Counted from the stretch's first letter, positions 61,001 to 63,281 are shown. The stretch: DNA of 64,000 nucleotides from Patiria miniata (GCF_015706575.1 NW_024037055.1:14112262-14176261); one strand, 5' to 3'. Made by a program: numbers and translations. The notes: generated by a model not told the origin, from the letters alone.

Positions 61001-63281
61001 TTCGTTTTTTTTTTACTCACGCTGTAGTTTGATTGGCCTCCTGTACACTCGCACGTAACGCTGATCTTACCATCCAATTGGTACAGGTGTAGATATTTGA
61101 TTAGGTTGATCCTTACGTCATACTGGTAGGTCAACGTGACAATCAACATGCGGGCTGGTATCAGACGTTGCATGGCCCGCCATGGTGAGTCCGTGTTCGT
61201 ACTAGTCTCCATTCTACAACCTCTTTCTCCTTCAGACACCAAGCCAAAAGTCAAGCCCAGTCTTCCCCAGCGGGACTTTGAGCGCATGACGGCCCTCCGC
61301 GCCGACCTGTCCTTCCCTAAGGGGAGGTTCACCTGGCGCACCGGGGCGAGTTACTGCCAGAGGAAGTACCCAGCCAATGGAGGCGGTCACTTGCTGCGAT
61401 TCGGGGACCAGGAACAGGAGGCTCAGATCGTCAGCGGGCTGTTTGGGCAAAACAAACTCGGTGAGGGGACATTTTGTGCGATTGTTAGGAGGTGACTTGT
61501 GAAAGTTGCAGATCTATCCTTTTGTAGTCTGTCCTGTTTGTTGTCTCCTTGGGCTCTTCTTAATTGTTATTTTCCACTGAATATATCCAATTTATCTGTG
61601 CTTGAGACGAACAGACCTGAGTGGACACATAGTGTATGTTTTTCTAATTTAATTGCCCTCTGCGTGAATGAGAATGTCCGTGAATTAATCTATAGTCACA
61701 AACTTGATGGAGTGTGCGAAATGTTGGCAAAGGTTATGCATTTTTTTTTCTTCAAGTTGCAAGGTCAAGGCATAGTCTACAAAGTTTTTACACAGTTTGC
61801 AGAGAATGGCTGAGATACCAAGAGTTATCAACAGTTGCCTATCTATCTGTAGCCTGTCAGCAGACTTTCTGCAAGACCCTACAAACTCTTATCAAAGACT
61901 TGACTTAATTCTGACCCGCTGTCTACATTTTCATCTTTGACCATATGCCTCCATTTCCTCTCTTTCATGTTCAGGAGACTTTTACCTTGATGGCAGACTC
62001 CAGCCTGACGGTACCTGGCAGGACTCCAACGGAGTGGTTCTGCCCTTCACTAACTGGCTGGACGATGAGCCTCCGCAGGATGAGGACCATACATGCGCTG
62101 TTCTCAAGCTGTGAGTTCTTCTCAATATTTCAATTCCTTATCGTGAAATTTAAAAATGGTACCCAAATAGAGTACCAAAGTGAATACATCACATGCACAA
62201 TTATGTGTGTAAAAGACATTAGCGTGTGATTCAGACCGTGAACCAACATGTGCACGTACTCCGTTCGTTTGCACTACACTTCCCGGTTCAAAATGACGTC
62301 ATACTTTGGTACTTTATACCTCCATTTAGTAACTTATCCTGCAGCGGTGTTGTCGATGTCGCAAACTGAGTGTTGTTATTTGCTTGTGCATGCAGGCAAT
62401 ACTGTGTGTTCACTCATGTGCTCCTGTGTGTTGGACACACTACATGCAGGGAGTAGATCTGATACACCGTGCCCTCTGGAGACATGCACACAATAGGGAA
62501 CAAAAGATTGTATACGTCTCCACAGGGCAGTTTCTATATATGAATACGTCTCCACAAGGTTTTCACAAAATAGATATATGGATTTTACTCAAAAACTAGG
62601 AATTTCCAATGTAGGTTGATTTGTCGCAAATGGAAGAGTTTTAGAAAAGGGATATTAAGTCCAAATTTCAGCCAAGGAAATTAATTTTCGTTATAATAAG
62701 AGCATTTTGAAACTACACTTTCAAACTCGAAAACTTTACTACACGGGAACAAAGAAATGTCTCCACAAGGATATAAATTTCAGTACATGCGTTTGGCACA
62801 GAGAACCCATGACTCTTTGTCATATGAATGAGCAAAAAGTCTTTCTTTGGGCAGGTTATGGCATTTAAGGGTCTGCAGTATTTCTCCCTTGGTCACAATT
62901 GTGGGGTACTTGTGAATATCCATCCGAAATCATAGTAGTCAAGTCGTTAGACATGCCGAGGCCAGCAAACGAAAAACGCGATACACAGGGCCGTGCTAGT
63001 AAATATTGGGGTGCCGACAGACAAAACACGACTGTCTAGCGACTTGTCCTCATGTCAGTTCAGTGTGGCATGCACACAACAAAGTGGCAATCCCAAGGCA
63101 CAACAGGCCATTAAAAGATATGTTTTTTCCTCTCTATCAGAAACTTCCCTTGTCTCCCTCTTTTTTTTCCTGAGACATTAAGTTTTTTTTGTATTTCTTG
63201 TTTCTGACAGGAAAAAAGGCGGGAGCTACGCATGGGGAGCCAACAACTGCAAGAAGGCTCTTCCTCTCATCTGTGTTAACT
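15971..63281 (+). CDS. Giant modular gene: multiple C-type lectin and F5/8C (discoidin-like) domains, partial
   Basis: Assembled by eye from 33 exons with GT-AG borders and unbroken phase (about 4892 coding nt, 1630 codons). Order: CTLD1 (last exon only), CTLD2, 3, 4, linker, F5/8C-1, F5/8C-2, linker, F5/8C-3, CTLD5 to CTLD9. CTLDs are the short form with four canonical cysteines, and WIG is replaced by WIDA, WLDV, WFDA or YLDG. CTLDs are joined by short Lys/Pro/Gln-rich linkers. No signal peptide, membrane helix, start or stop lies in the window, so secretion is inferred from domain type. Likely a multivalent extracellular adhesion or recognition protein. Not a match to the mannose-receptor plan (no ricin-B or FN2). 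It could be two adjacent genes if an unseen start or end lies in an intron, but continuous phase argues for one. Confidence 0.8.
16862..17290 (-). mobile_element. Two tRNA-derived SINE units in tandem
   Basis: tRNA-like heads with A and B box patterns lie at 16892-16960 (GGATAGCTCAGTTGG, GGTTCAAACCC) and, more decayed, at 17211-17282. They are about 320 bp apart with the SINE body between (GAAGCC..CAATGCTG, GGATCAGTCAGAGAGGAT). Same family as 63560-64000 and 58884-58952. Decayed, so not a working tRNA gene. Confidence 0.75.
17763..18008. mobile_element. hAT-like MITE, 8-bp target duplication
   Basis: 246 bp with inverted ends CAAGGGCGGATCCAG / CTGGATCCGCCCTTG and flanking direct repeats AGTGGTGG at 17755-17762 and 18009-18016. 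Interior has long G and C runs. The 8-bp duplication and CA..TG ends fit hAT. Confidence 0.85.
18062..18200 (-). mobile_element. SINE body fragment
   Basis: Matches the body of the 16.9 kb and 63.6 kb SINEs (TTTGTTCAAGGGGCTTTAGT, GCTAGCAACATTAGCAATGC) without the tRNA-like head. Lies just beyond the hAT-like MITE. Confidence 0.6.
18304..18507 (+). CDS. CTLD2 exon 1
   Basis: Phase 1 to 1. Starts with a Lys/Pro linker (DKKPKPGQSPEK), then the N-terminal CTLD half: FNFYSTLFTWEEAFDACKAS and GALVRIHNEERQRFLEEFF. This gives the first CTLD strand and helix 1 with the first canonical cysteine. Confidence 0.88.
18816..19271. mobile_element. pogo/Tigger-like MITE
   Basis: Ends CAGTGGACTGCCGCTATACC and GGCGTTCCACTG in inverted orientation, flanked by TA on both sides (18814-18815 and 19272-19273). 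456 bp, no transposase. Related copies at 50089-50526 and 55093-55390. Confidence 0.82.
19660..20017. mobile_element. TA-target palindromic MITE, partial copy
   Basis: Hairpin core GTTCTGTCCACGGATCAC and its complement (19696-19838), right end TTACTCACCCTG-TA. The complete relative is at 60621-61026. The right end lies 44 bp before the acceptor of the next exon. The left end is not clear. Confidence 0.65.
20062..20203 (+). CDS. CTLD2 exon 2
   Basis: Phase 1 to 2. Encodes GQFWIDASYRVKHKKIDDW and the long-loop region LDYNNGLPEEM..QCAHFG with the third canonical cysteine. No EPN or QPD type tripeptide, so sugar binding at this site is unlikely. Confidence 0.88.
20249..20506. mobile_element. MITE with GGCTCCGTGCAC termini, copy 1
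   Basis: Starts GGACTCCGTGCACCAACG and ends around GTACTTGTGAACGGAGC. Interior AAAGAGGGCGCCC and CACCCCCAACTGTACTTTC are shared with copies at 44866-45208 and 55110-55371. Family not assigned. Confidence 0.65.
21003..21405. mobile_element. TTAA-flanked element carrying a 43-bp tandem repeat
   Basis: TTAA at both ends (21003-21006 and 21402-21405), inverted ends CCCTAACCC / GGGTTAGGG. Inside, 21052-21206 is 3.6 copies of a 43-bp unit (GGATTYTGGAGGATTGAGG..). The TTAGGG-like ends are only two repeats and are not telomeric. Confidence 0.6.
21622..21695 (+). CDS. CTLD2 exon 3
   Basis: Phase 2 to 1. Encodes TESEPKFQWTSGSCREKKGF then ICEI. WTS replaces WND. Carries the last two canonical cysteines. 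Confidence 0.88.
22238..22744. mobile_element. K-family palindromic MITE, copy a
   Basis: Right end GCAAATGTTGTATCTTCCC, left end near ACAACATTTGCTTTTGC, with the family's central dyad at 22561-22590 (CCAACACTGGTC..GACCAGCGTTGG). Fuller TTAA-flanked copies are at 38464-38988 and 43031-43542. The ends here are eroded. Confidence 0.7.
22772..22978 (+). CDS. CTLD3 exon 1
   Basis: Phase 1 to 1. Linker PDKEGKAVGQPARD, then YQVTLDVKKDLKTWRKAKRS, CEKWGGHLLRIP. Standard CTLD start with the first canonical cysteine. Confidence 0.88.
23030..23420. repeat. Minisatellite of AAGTCAATCAY units
   Basis: About 390 bp of imperfect 10-11 bp units (AAGTCAATCACA, AAGTCAATCATA, AAGTCAACCATA) starting 50 bp after the CTLD3 exon 1 donor. 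Resembles the reverse complement of the 12-bp array at 48010-48660. Confidence 0.85.
23425..23767. mobile_element. TTAA-target MITE with CTCTTTCGCTACGG ends, copy 1
   Basis: TTAA at 23421-23424 and 23768-23771, perfect inverted ends CTCTTTCGCTACGG. The interior has several GCCGCTGNCAGCGGC dyads. Copy 2 lies inverted at 53340-53682. TTAA fits piggyBac or Kolobok groups. Confidence 0.85.
24000..24530. mobile_element. K-family palindromic MITE, copy b
   Basis: Right end GCAAATGTTGTATCTTCCC-TTTAA. Central dyad at 24348-24376 (CCAACGCTGGTC..GACCAGCGTTTG). Shares TAGTCTGGTTCCCTGACCCC with the other copies. Left end uncertain. Confidence 0.7.
24880..25012 (+). CDS. CTLD3 exon 2
   Basis: Phase 1 to 2, shortest middle exon (133 nt). 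Encodes EDTFWIDAHFDKKKMQY and the loop VDHSNFAKGFPVGGCAYLIK. GFP at the tripeptide position, so no calcium-site motif. Confidence 0.87.
25214..25696. mobile_element. hAT-like MITE with CATAGAGCT ends, copy 1
   Basis: Inverted ends CATAGAGCTATATTAAATTA / TAATTCAATATAGCTCTATG, about 35 bp each, 483 bp overall. Copy 2 at 56089-56573 has near-matching 8-bp flanks. The flanks here are too decayed to call. Confidence 0.7.
26205..26281 (+). CDS. CTLD3 exon 3, with an alternative donor
   Basis: Phase 2 to 1. Encodes GEEWKWEDGDCNAQRQSICA then RATQN. WED replaces WND. Donor at 26282 (GTAAAC). A second in-frame donor at 26300 (CAG/GTATGC) would add six residues (GKPTKP) that resemble the Lys/Pro linkers elsewhere. 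Both keep phase 1. Confidence 0.82.
26324..26781. mobile_element. TA-target palindromic MITE
   Basis: Ends CACTCAACCAAAAAAGAAAG / CTTTCTTTTTCGGTTGAGTG with TA at 26322-26323 and 26782-26783. The arms pair across most of the 458 bp. Starts 24 bp after the distal alternative donor of the preceding exon. Confidence 0.8.
26784..27762. other. Intron sequence, nothing recognised
   Basis: No exon, tRNA-like head or clear inverted repeat seen in this part of the CTLD3/CTLD4 intron. Confidence 0.5.
27763..28221. mobile_element. MITE with AGCCCAGTCTAATGTGGC ends and internal duplication
   Basis: Inverted ends AGCCCAGTCTAATGTGGCTT at both sides. Inside, a 143-bp segment is tandemly duplicated (27841-27983 and 27984-28126) with a few differences. 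No target duplication found. Ends 50 bp before the CTLD4 acceptor. Confidence 0.7.
28272..28463 (+). CDS. CTLD4 exon 1
   Basis: Phase 1 to 1. Encodes AKPSRDD linker, QLPMTFLQYYTGYMYTWQEA, AEYCSKEGDGSGHLLRIADQ. The YCSKEGDGSGHL pattern recurs in CTLD8 (YCRKAGGGSGHL), so CTLD4 and CTLD8 look closest to each other. Confidence 0.88.
28479..29136. mobile_element. MITE with CAGCACCCGATTTCA ends
   Basis: Inverted 15-bp ends. The interior contains many CGACGCGTCG and TACGACG dyads on both sides. Begins 15 bp after the CTLD4 exon 1 donor. About 658 bp, family unassigned. Confidence 0.7.
29345..29535 (+). mobile_element. SINE fragment with CTTGGGCAAG motif
   Basis: B-box-like GGGTTCGAATTC, then GTGTCCTTGGGCAAGCCGC and GGGTACCAG as in the SINE at 57869-58231. 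Decayed, without tail. Confidence 0.55.
29814..29964 (+). CDS. CTLD4 exon 2
   Basis: Phase 1 to 2. Encodes ANFWLDVNDLMSEGKFVYSD and GYANWFEIDGVEKQPDGG, then ENCVYMR. QPD is present, and with WHD in the next exon this is one of the few CTLDs here with a plausible calcium/sugar site (galactose type by analogy). Confidence 0.9.
30104..30535. repeat. Tandem repeat, about 150-bp unit, three copies
   Basis: GGAACCAAACTTG recurs near 30139, 30292 and 30443 with GATGTCAAAGGTCACATACC between. Units differ by scattered changes. Confidence 0.85.
30536..31169. other. Intron sequence, nothing recognised
   Basis: AT-rich. No exon, repeat or RNA gene seen. Confidence 0.5.
31170..31526. mobile_element. MITE with GGGCGATTCACAATGCAG ends
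   Basis: Inverted ends GGGCGATTCACAATGCAG (left) and its complement (right), continuing into a GCGCCACCAA match, 357 bp. Right end is 30 bp before the CTLD4 exon 3 acceptor. Confidence 0.75.
31557..31624 (+). CDS. CTLD4 exon 3
   Basis: Phase 2 to 1. Encodes SYSDDFEWHDGNCNDRMSF then ICAF. WHD at the WND position. Confidence 0.9.
31717..31958. repeat. Imperfect hairpin repeat
   Basis: Left arm TATGCAATCGGAGAGTGTGC and TTGTTCCTTCTCAAAAAGAG are mirrored at right as CTCTTTTTGAGAAGGAACAA and GATTGCATA. A partial further copy of one arm follows to about 32010. Probably a foldback element. Confidence 0.65.
32512..32750. repeat. Recent 121-bp tandem duplication before an acceptor
   Basis: ACTTGAAGATAAAATGTTT.. 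to ..TTCTTCAAAATGTT occurs at 32512-32632 and 32633-32750 with only a few changes. The second copy runs into CATCAAACAG, the acceptor of the linker exon. Confidence 0.85.
32761..32865 (+). CDS. Pro/Lys linker exon between CTLD4 and F5/8C-1
   Basis: 105 nt, phase 1 to 1. Encodes TKKPVKKSPPRIPEGAV and LLAEPSTTPAP. Low-complexity linker without cysteines, probably a flexible hinge separating the lectin block from the discoidin-like block. Confidence 0.75.
32866..33566. other. Intron sequence, nothing recognised
   Basis: No exon or clear repeat seen. Confidence 0.45.
33567..33836. mobile_element. tRNA-like SINE inside an inverted-repeat pair
   Basis: A tRNA-like head at 33688-33757 has TGGTCGAGTGG (A box) and GGTTCGAGTCC (B box), but its anticodon loop is 8 nt, so it is a SINE or pseudo-tRNA. 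It lies between TTTTGCTCTTCACCGACGTA (33571-33590) and its imperfect complement (33809-33836). Confidence 0.6.
34026..34255 (+). mobile_element. SINE fragment
   Basis: GTTCTTGGGAAAGGCACTTT and ATACACTTTGAGACATT match the CTTGGGCAAG/CGCTTTGA SINE family in order. Old copy. Confidence 0.5.
34289..34810. mobile_element. 522-bp near-perfect palindrome
   Basis: Ends TGGGCAATTCCAC / GTGGAATTGCCCA. Arms pair over roughly 200 bp each (TTACTCACGTTACATTTT at the outside, CGGTTACTCACGTTA at the centre). A segment of the left arm is duplicated (AAGCACCAAAGATGACATCC twice). Few mismatches, so young. Ends 42 bp before the F5/8C-1 acceptor. No coding capacity seen. Confidence 0.85.
34853..35115 (+). CDS. 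F5/8C-1 exon 1
   Basis: Phase 1 to 0. Encodes the first two thirds of a discoidin-like domain: GSKTGWIAALSDRNQYVIF, FVRVDELILRG, AWITKFRLLYKRSPDADW. The W/QY/F/I/W-K pattern is that of F5/8 type C. No cysteines, so the usual terminal disulfide is missing. Confidence 0.85.
35116..35898. other. F5/8C-1 intron, nothing recognised
   Basis: No repeat or RNA gene that I can support. GCAAATGATGGACTTTCACTTTAA at 35369-35392 resembles one end of a K-type MITE. Confidence 0.45.
35899..36046 (+). CDS. F5/8C-1 exon 2
   Basis: Phase 0 to 1. Encodes FLFDPPILGSLIKFQPIKW and AIAGRFTFNG, the conserved F5/8C C-terminal strand pattern (PP..YI.I.P..W...IA.R....G). Confidence 0.87.
36451..36703. repeat. Inverted repeat
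   Basis: GATGCGATCAAGCTACATGA at 36451 pairs with the complement ending at 36703. The right arm carries a 6-bp insertion. Possible MITE, ends not defined. Confidence 0.55.
36957..37231 (+). CDS. F5/8C-2 exon 1
   Basis: Phase 1 to 0. Encodes SKYGWVARKSDSRQYLIADF, GQNVELYCVDIEKVIMGSRG, GWIKALKMEYSNDKDTWLPY. Best match of the three to the classic discoidin core (QYL.ADFG, W.K....YS.D...W). One lone cysteine. Confidence 0.87.
37232..37969. other. F5/8C-2 intron, nothing recognised
   Basis: AT-rich, no repeat family recognised. Confidence 0.45.
37970..38114 (+). CDS. F5/8C-2 exon 2
   Basis: Phase 0 to 1. Encodes IRNSVPIVARYIKIIPIKW and QAIAGKFRFLGYRYK, the F5/8C C-terminal pattern. Confidence 0.87.
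38464..38988. mobile_element. K-family palindromic MITE, copy c (complete, inverted)
   Basis: TTAA at 38460-38463 and 38989-38992. Ends AGGGAATATACAACATTTGC and CATTCCCT. The central dyad at 38622-38651 reads CCAACGGTGGTC..GACCACCGTTGG, with matching changes in both arms relative to copies a, b and d. TTAA suggests Kolobok or piggyBac type. Confidence 0.85.
39133..39234 (+). CDS. Linker exon between F5/8C-2 and F5/8C-3
   Basis: 102 nt, phase 1 to 1. Encodes GLNFRVLGSQSKKRIASDQ and VTSSEVEDEET. Its start repeats the F5/8C end pattern (FRVLG), followed by a charged, Ser/Glu-rich linker. Confidence 0.75.
39477..40640. repeat. AAGCTT-rich satellite array
   Basis: About 1.16 kb. The first part (39487-40120) has units of about 190-215 bp (GGTTTCAAATTTGTACATTA landmark) made of GCAAGCTTGCAG motifs. 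The second part (40125-40600) is a 12-bp repeat GCAAGCTTACGT/GCAAGCTTGTGC. The palindromic AAGCTT sits in nearly every unit. Multiples of three keep several frames open on both strands, but these carry no domain and lie within an intron, so I do not call them genes. Confidence 0.9.
40641..41222. other. Intron sequence, nothing recognised
   Basis: No supported feature. Confidence 0.45.
41223..41549. mobile_element. MITE with TAATAGACTTTATTCACGAG ends, copy 1
   Basis: Left end AATAGACTTTATTCACGAG, right end a diverged complement. Shares GTGAGGCTTGGAA and TAGTCTGGCACCATCCC with the disrupted copy at 53188-54294. Ends 19 bp before the F5/8C-3 acceptor. Confidence 0.7.
41569..41846 (+). CDS. F5/8C-3 exon 1
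   Basis: Phase 1 to 0. Encodes SPQGWLSPLASADQFLTVVF, LVRIRRLKLKGIKLENYSAW, VKKFRLLYKTKEDEDWTVY. Close to F5/8C-1 in the KFRLLYK stretch. No cysteines. Confidence 0.85.
42429..42795. mobile_element. Harbinger-like MITE, TTA target duplication
   Basis: TTA at 42426-42428 and 42796-42798. Inverted ends GGCCAAAAAAAAAAAGTCTC / GAGACTTTTTTGGGGGGCC, then CCGGTTTCTGGTAT paired in both arms, 367 bp. A 3-bp TTA duplication fits PIF/Harbinger. Ends 43 bp before the next acceptor. Confidence 0.8.
42839..42989 (+). CDS. F5/8C-3 exon 2
   Basis: Phase 0 to 1. Encodes TTFDLPSPIRAKYVKFQPVE, WEKAIGAKLFFYGSRRL, the F5/8C C-terminal pattern. Confidence 0.87.
43031..43542. mobile_element. K-family palindromic MITE, copy d
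   Basis: TTAA at 43027-43030 and 43543-43546. Ends AGGGAATATACATCATTTGC and GCAAATGTTGTATTTTCACT. Central dyad at 43353-43381 with one mismatch. Starts about 40 bp after the F5/8C-3 donor. Confidence 0.85.
44090..44335. repeat. Tandem repeat, about 95-bp unit, 2.6 copies
   Basis: AATATGCATGAGTTTATGCA and TTGACCAATGAAA landmarks recur near 44097, 44192 and 44285. Ends 15 bp before the CTLD5 acceptor. Confidence 0.8.
44350..44532 (+). CDS. CTLD5 exon 1
   Basis: Phase 1 to 1. Encodes GKYTQLRERRTMRLYYSFHE, SWSKAKASCKANGGSLVRV. Shortest linker of the series. Confidence 0.88.
44866..45208. mobile_element. MITE with GGCTCCGTGCAC termini, copy 2
   Basis: GGGCTCCGTGCACCAAC at left, TTGTGCACGGAACCC at right (inverted). 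The most complete copy of this family in the window. No target duplication identified. Confidence 0.75.
45607..45742 (+). CDS. CTLD5 exon 2
   Basis: Phase 1 to 2. Encodes GDWWIDASDATTEDQW, PYADWLSGKKPDSDE, KDCGFLM. KPD at the tripeptide position, as in lectin genes 1 and 6. Confidence 0.9.
45866..46592. mobile_element. MITE with TAAAGGCCCTGTCACA ends
   Basis: Inverted ends TAAAGGCCCTGTCACA (left) and its complement (right), followed inward by GCGATC matches. 727 bp, GC-richer interior with many GAGCG motifs. Confidence 0.75.
46688..46757 (+). mobile_element. tRNA-like SINE head
   Basis: AGTAGCCTGGTGGCTAACG (A-box like) and GGTTCAAATCC (B box) spaced as in a tRNA, but the arms do not fold well. 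A decayed SINE is more likely than a gene. Confidence 0.5.
47057..47567. mobile_element. K-related MITE, copy f
   Basis: Ends AGGTATAGTCCATCATTTG / CAAATGATGGACTGTAGCT with TTAA at the right and CTAA at the left. The centre is CCAACGGTG..CACCGTAGG, a shorter version of the K-family dyad. Confidence 0.7.
47601..47668 (+). CDS. CTLD5 exon 3
   Basis: Phase 2 to 1. Encodes YAENYHWDHADCEDAKHYI, CQY. WDH at the WND position. Confidence 0.9.
48010..48660. repeat. 12-bp minisatellite GTGACTGGACTT
   Basis: More than 45 near-identical units, with occasional GTGATTGGACTT, GTGATTGTACTT and GAGATTTACTT variants. The period is a multiple of three, which leaves long open frames on both strands. They encode only CDWT, VTGL or HKSS repeats and are not genes. 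Confidence 0.95.
49022..49210 (+). CDS. CTLD6 exon 1
   Basis: Phase 1 to 1. Encodes linker EREPAKKPLRAR, then FSYRLFSGRLAWVEAQAACR and GAGLVQIPDPAVQNYL. Confidence 0.88.
49324..49923. mobile_element. hAT-like MITE with GGGTCGGGTT motifs
   Basis: Flanked by GTGTACA at 49317-49323 and 49924-49930 (7-8 bp duplication). Inverted ends TAATGT..GGGTCGGGTTG with many ACCCGACC/GGTCGGGT runs. No transposase frame. Confidence 0.7.
49940..50640 (+). mobile_element. SINE split by a pogo-like MITE
   Basis: The left part ends ATAAGTGGGTA at 50088. The right part resumes CCTGTGAGGGTAGAG at 50529. The intact SINE at 57869-58231 has GGTACCTGTGAGGGCAGAG with nothing between, so the MITE entered at the TA. Confidence 0.65.
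50089..50526. mobile_element. pogo/Tigger-like MITE inside a SINE
   Basis: Ends CAGTGGAACGCCGCTAT / ATAGCGGCGTTCCACTG, 438 bp, opposite orientation to 18816-19271. TA on the left, TT (altered) on the right. Confidence 0.82.
50806..50941 (+). CDS. CTLD6 exon 2
   Basis: Phase 1 to 2. Encodes ERTWLDVTYNVAFPETNAW, AYNNGLPLEIEGQSCAIAG. The NNGLP loop resembles CTLD2. No calcium-site tripeptide. Confidence 0.88.
51180..51523. repeat. Inverted-repeat element
   Basis: ATAAGCCGTTTCG at 51180 and its complement at 51511-51523. An internal hairpin AAAAATCTCTCTTTTTTCGA with its complement lies near 51357-51399. Possible MITE. Confidence 0.55.
51685..51752 (+). CDS. CTLD6 exon 3
   Basis: Phase 2 to 1. 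Encodes GGQSFSWSPEECKEKRSYI, CQQQ. WSP at the WND position. Confidence 0.87.
51753..52390. other. Intron sequence, nothing recognised
   Basis: No supported feature between CTLD6 and CTLD7. Confidence 0.45.
52391..52612 (+). CDS. CTLD7 exon 1
   Basis: Phase 1 to 1. A long acidic/Pro/Gln linker (PTSQQEPPAADDPQKPQE) precedes SFQIVRMVGGYSWGDAKKY, CNSRGAHLLRIESQEEQNL. Confidence 0.88.
53340..53682. mobile_element. TTAA-target MITE with CTCTTTCGC ends, copy 2
   Basis: TTAA at 53336-53339 and 53683-53686. Inverted relative to 23425-23767 with few differences, 343 bp in both cases. Inserted in the older MITE. Confidence 0.85.
53784..54240. mobile_element. Palindromic element with TTTACACATA ends
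   Basis: TTTACACATATGTG..TGATTTTGTC at left, diverged complement at right. Inside, 53928-54142 is a strong hairpin (GGTTTGCGGTAACACCATG, GCAGTAGTTATTACCACATG). Confidence 0.7.
54419..54554 (+). CDS. CTLD7 exon 2
   Basis: Phase 1 to 2. Encodes DEFWLDAEVPRSGGKCMKSN, RQEVTFNKFQVQNGRSRRRQ, GCVYFS. An extra cysteine and a basic RSRRRQ run make this the most unusual loop. RSRR resembles a furin-type cleavage site, though position within a folded domain argues against cleavage. Confidence 0.88.
54555..55092. other. Intron sequence, nothing recognised
   Basis: A short CTGA repeat near 54703-54719 is the only local feature. Confidence 0.45.
55093..55390. mobile_element. pogo-like termini enclosing a GGCTCCGTGCAC MITE
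   Basis: CAGTGGAACACCGCTAT at 55093-55109 and ATAGCGGCATTCCACTG ending 55390 (TA outside both) match the pogo-like family. Between them, 55110-55371 is copy 3 of the MITE seen at 20249 and 44866 (AAAGAGGGCGCCC, CACCCCCAACTGTACTTTC). Confidence 0.75.
55498..55565 (+). CDS. CTLD7 exon 3
   Basis: Phase 2 to 1. Encodes SNEDGWSWKFSSCSDKKNFI, CQA. WKF at the WND position. Confidence 0.88.
56089..56573. mobile_element. hAT-like MITE with CATAGAGCT ends, copy 2
   Basis: Same ends as 25214-25696. Outside lie GCAAAGTG (56081-56088) and GCAAAGGG (56574-56581), an 8-bp duplication with one mismatch, which supports hAT. Confidence 0.8.
56870..57213. mobile_element. MITE with TATAACTGACATA ends
   Basis: TATAACTGACATACAGATCC at left and the complement ending TGTCAGTTATA at right. 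Arms continue through TTGTCATTTGAT. About 344 bp. Confidence 0.7.
57242..57360. repeat. Short hairpin repeat
   Basis: GTGAAATGGGAGGAATATTA and its complement flank a 119-bp segment with GTCTGGAC/GTCCAGA inside. Confidence 0.7.
57490..57741 (+). CDS. CTLD8 exon 1
   Basis: Phase 1 to 1, longest first exon. Linker DGDERLIVPQEPQRDMVPTP, then YYQFFRGDLYASTWAEAAQY, CRKAGGGSGHLARISDQET. Similar to CTLD4 exon 1. Confidence 0.9.
57869..58231 (+). mobile_element. SINE with ATT tail
   Basis: tRNA-related head (GTGGCCTCGTGG, GGTTCGAG), body with GTGTCCTTGGGCAAGGCAC and AGGTACCTGTGAGGGCAGAG, then AAAAGCGCTTTGATC, AACGCTATATAAG and a (ATT)n tail at 58211-58231. Most complete copy of this SINE in the window. 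Confidence 0.8.
58232..58880. other. Intron sequence, nothing firmly recognised
   Basis: 58338-58790 is more GC-rich with CGCGCGTGC motifs and may be part of an unidentified repeat. No ends found. Confidence 0.4.
58884..58952 (+). mobile_element. tRNA-like SINE head, plus strand
   Basis: AGGGCTGTATAGTCCAGTTGG and GGGTTCAAACTTTGC match the heads at 16.9 and 63.8 kb but in the opposite orientation. Lies about 50 bp before the CTLD8 exon 2 acceptor. Confidence 0.65.
59001..59148 (+). CDS. CTLD8 exon 2
   Basis: Phase 1 to 2. Encodes GNFWFDASDVITEGKYVDSN, LDYTNWFSVGNQQEPSGG, AENCAFIR. EPS (close to EPN, mannose type) plus WHD downstream make a calcium/sugar site plausible. Confidence 0.9.
59192..59300. 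repeat. Short palindromic repeat
   Basis: TTACTTGGCTACGGCTGG..TTACACA and its imperfect complement. A relative lies at 63325-63440 after the last exon. Confidence 0.5.
59426..59597. repeat. Palindromic repeat, family of 15774-15939
   Basis: GGAATAAATATGTGCTTGGC pairs with GCCAAGCACATGTTTATTCC across about 170 bp. Confidence 0.65.
59731..59801 (+). CDS. CTLD8 exon 3
   Basis: Phase 2 to 1. Encodes STEHGFKWHDEACDHTLDGF, ICQF. WHD at the WND position. Confidence 0.9.
59990..60334. mobile_element. K-related element, copy e (diverged)
   Basis: GAAAATGACAGCATACTAGATGC and ATGTTTGCAAAAGTTGTACA match the right half of the K family. The centre has a different dyad (TGCGATGGTTAGG / CCTAACCATTGCA). 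Confidence 0.45.
60621..61026. mobile_element. TA-target palindromic MITE, complete copy
   Basis: TA-CAGGGTGAGTAAC at left, TTACTCACGCTG-TA at right, core GTTCTGTCCACGGATCAC and its complement. Longer relative of 19660-20017. Confidence 0.8.
61236..61460 (+). CDS. CTLD9 exon 1
   Basis: Phase 1 to 1. Linker NTKPKVKPSLPQRDFERM, then FPKGRFTWRTGASYCQRKY, NGGGHLLRFGDQEQEAQI. Confidence 0.88.
61461..61974. other. CTLD9 intron 1, nothing recognised
   Basis: No supported feature. Confidence 0.45.
61975..62110 (+). CDS. CTLD9 exon 2
   Basis: Phase 1 to 2. Encodes GDFYLDGRLQPDGTWQDSNG, FTNWLDDEPPQDEDHTCAVL. EPP at the tripeptide position. YLDG replaces the WIG strand. Confidence 0.88.
62111..63210. 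other. CTLD9 intron 2, nothing firmly recognised
   Basis: The motif GTCTCCACA recurs at 62515, 62550 and 62759 but I cannot define an element. Confidence 0.4.
63211..63281 (+). CDS. CTLD9 exon 3 (last exon in window)
   Basis: Phase 2 to 1. Encodes KKGGSYAWGANNCKKALPLI, CVN. WGA at the WND position. Donor GTGAGT, so the gene continues past 64000. Confidence 0.87.
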
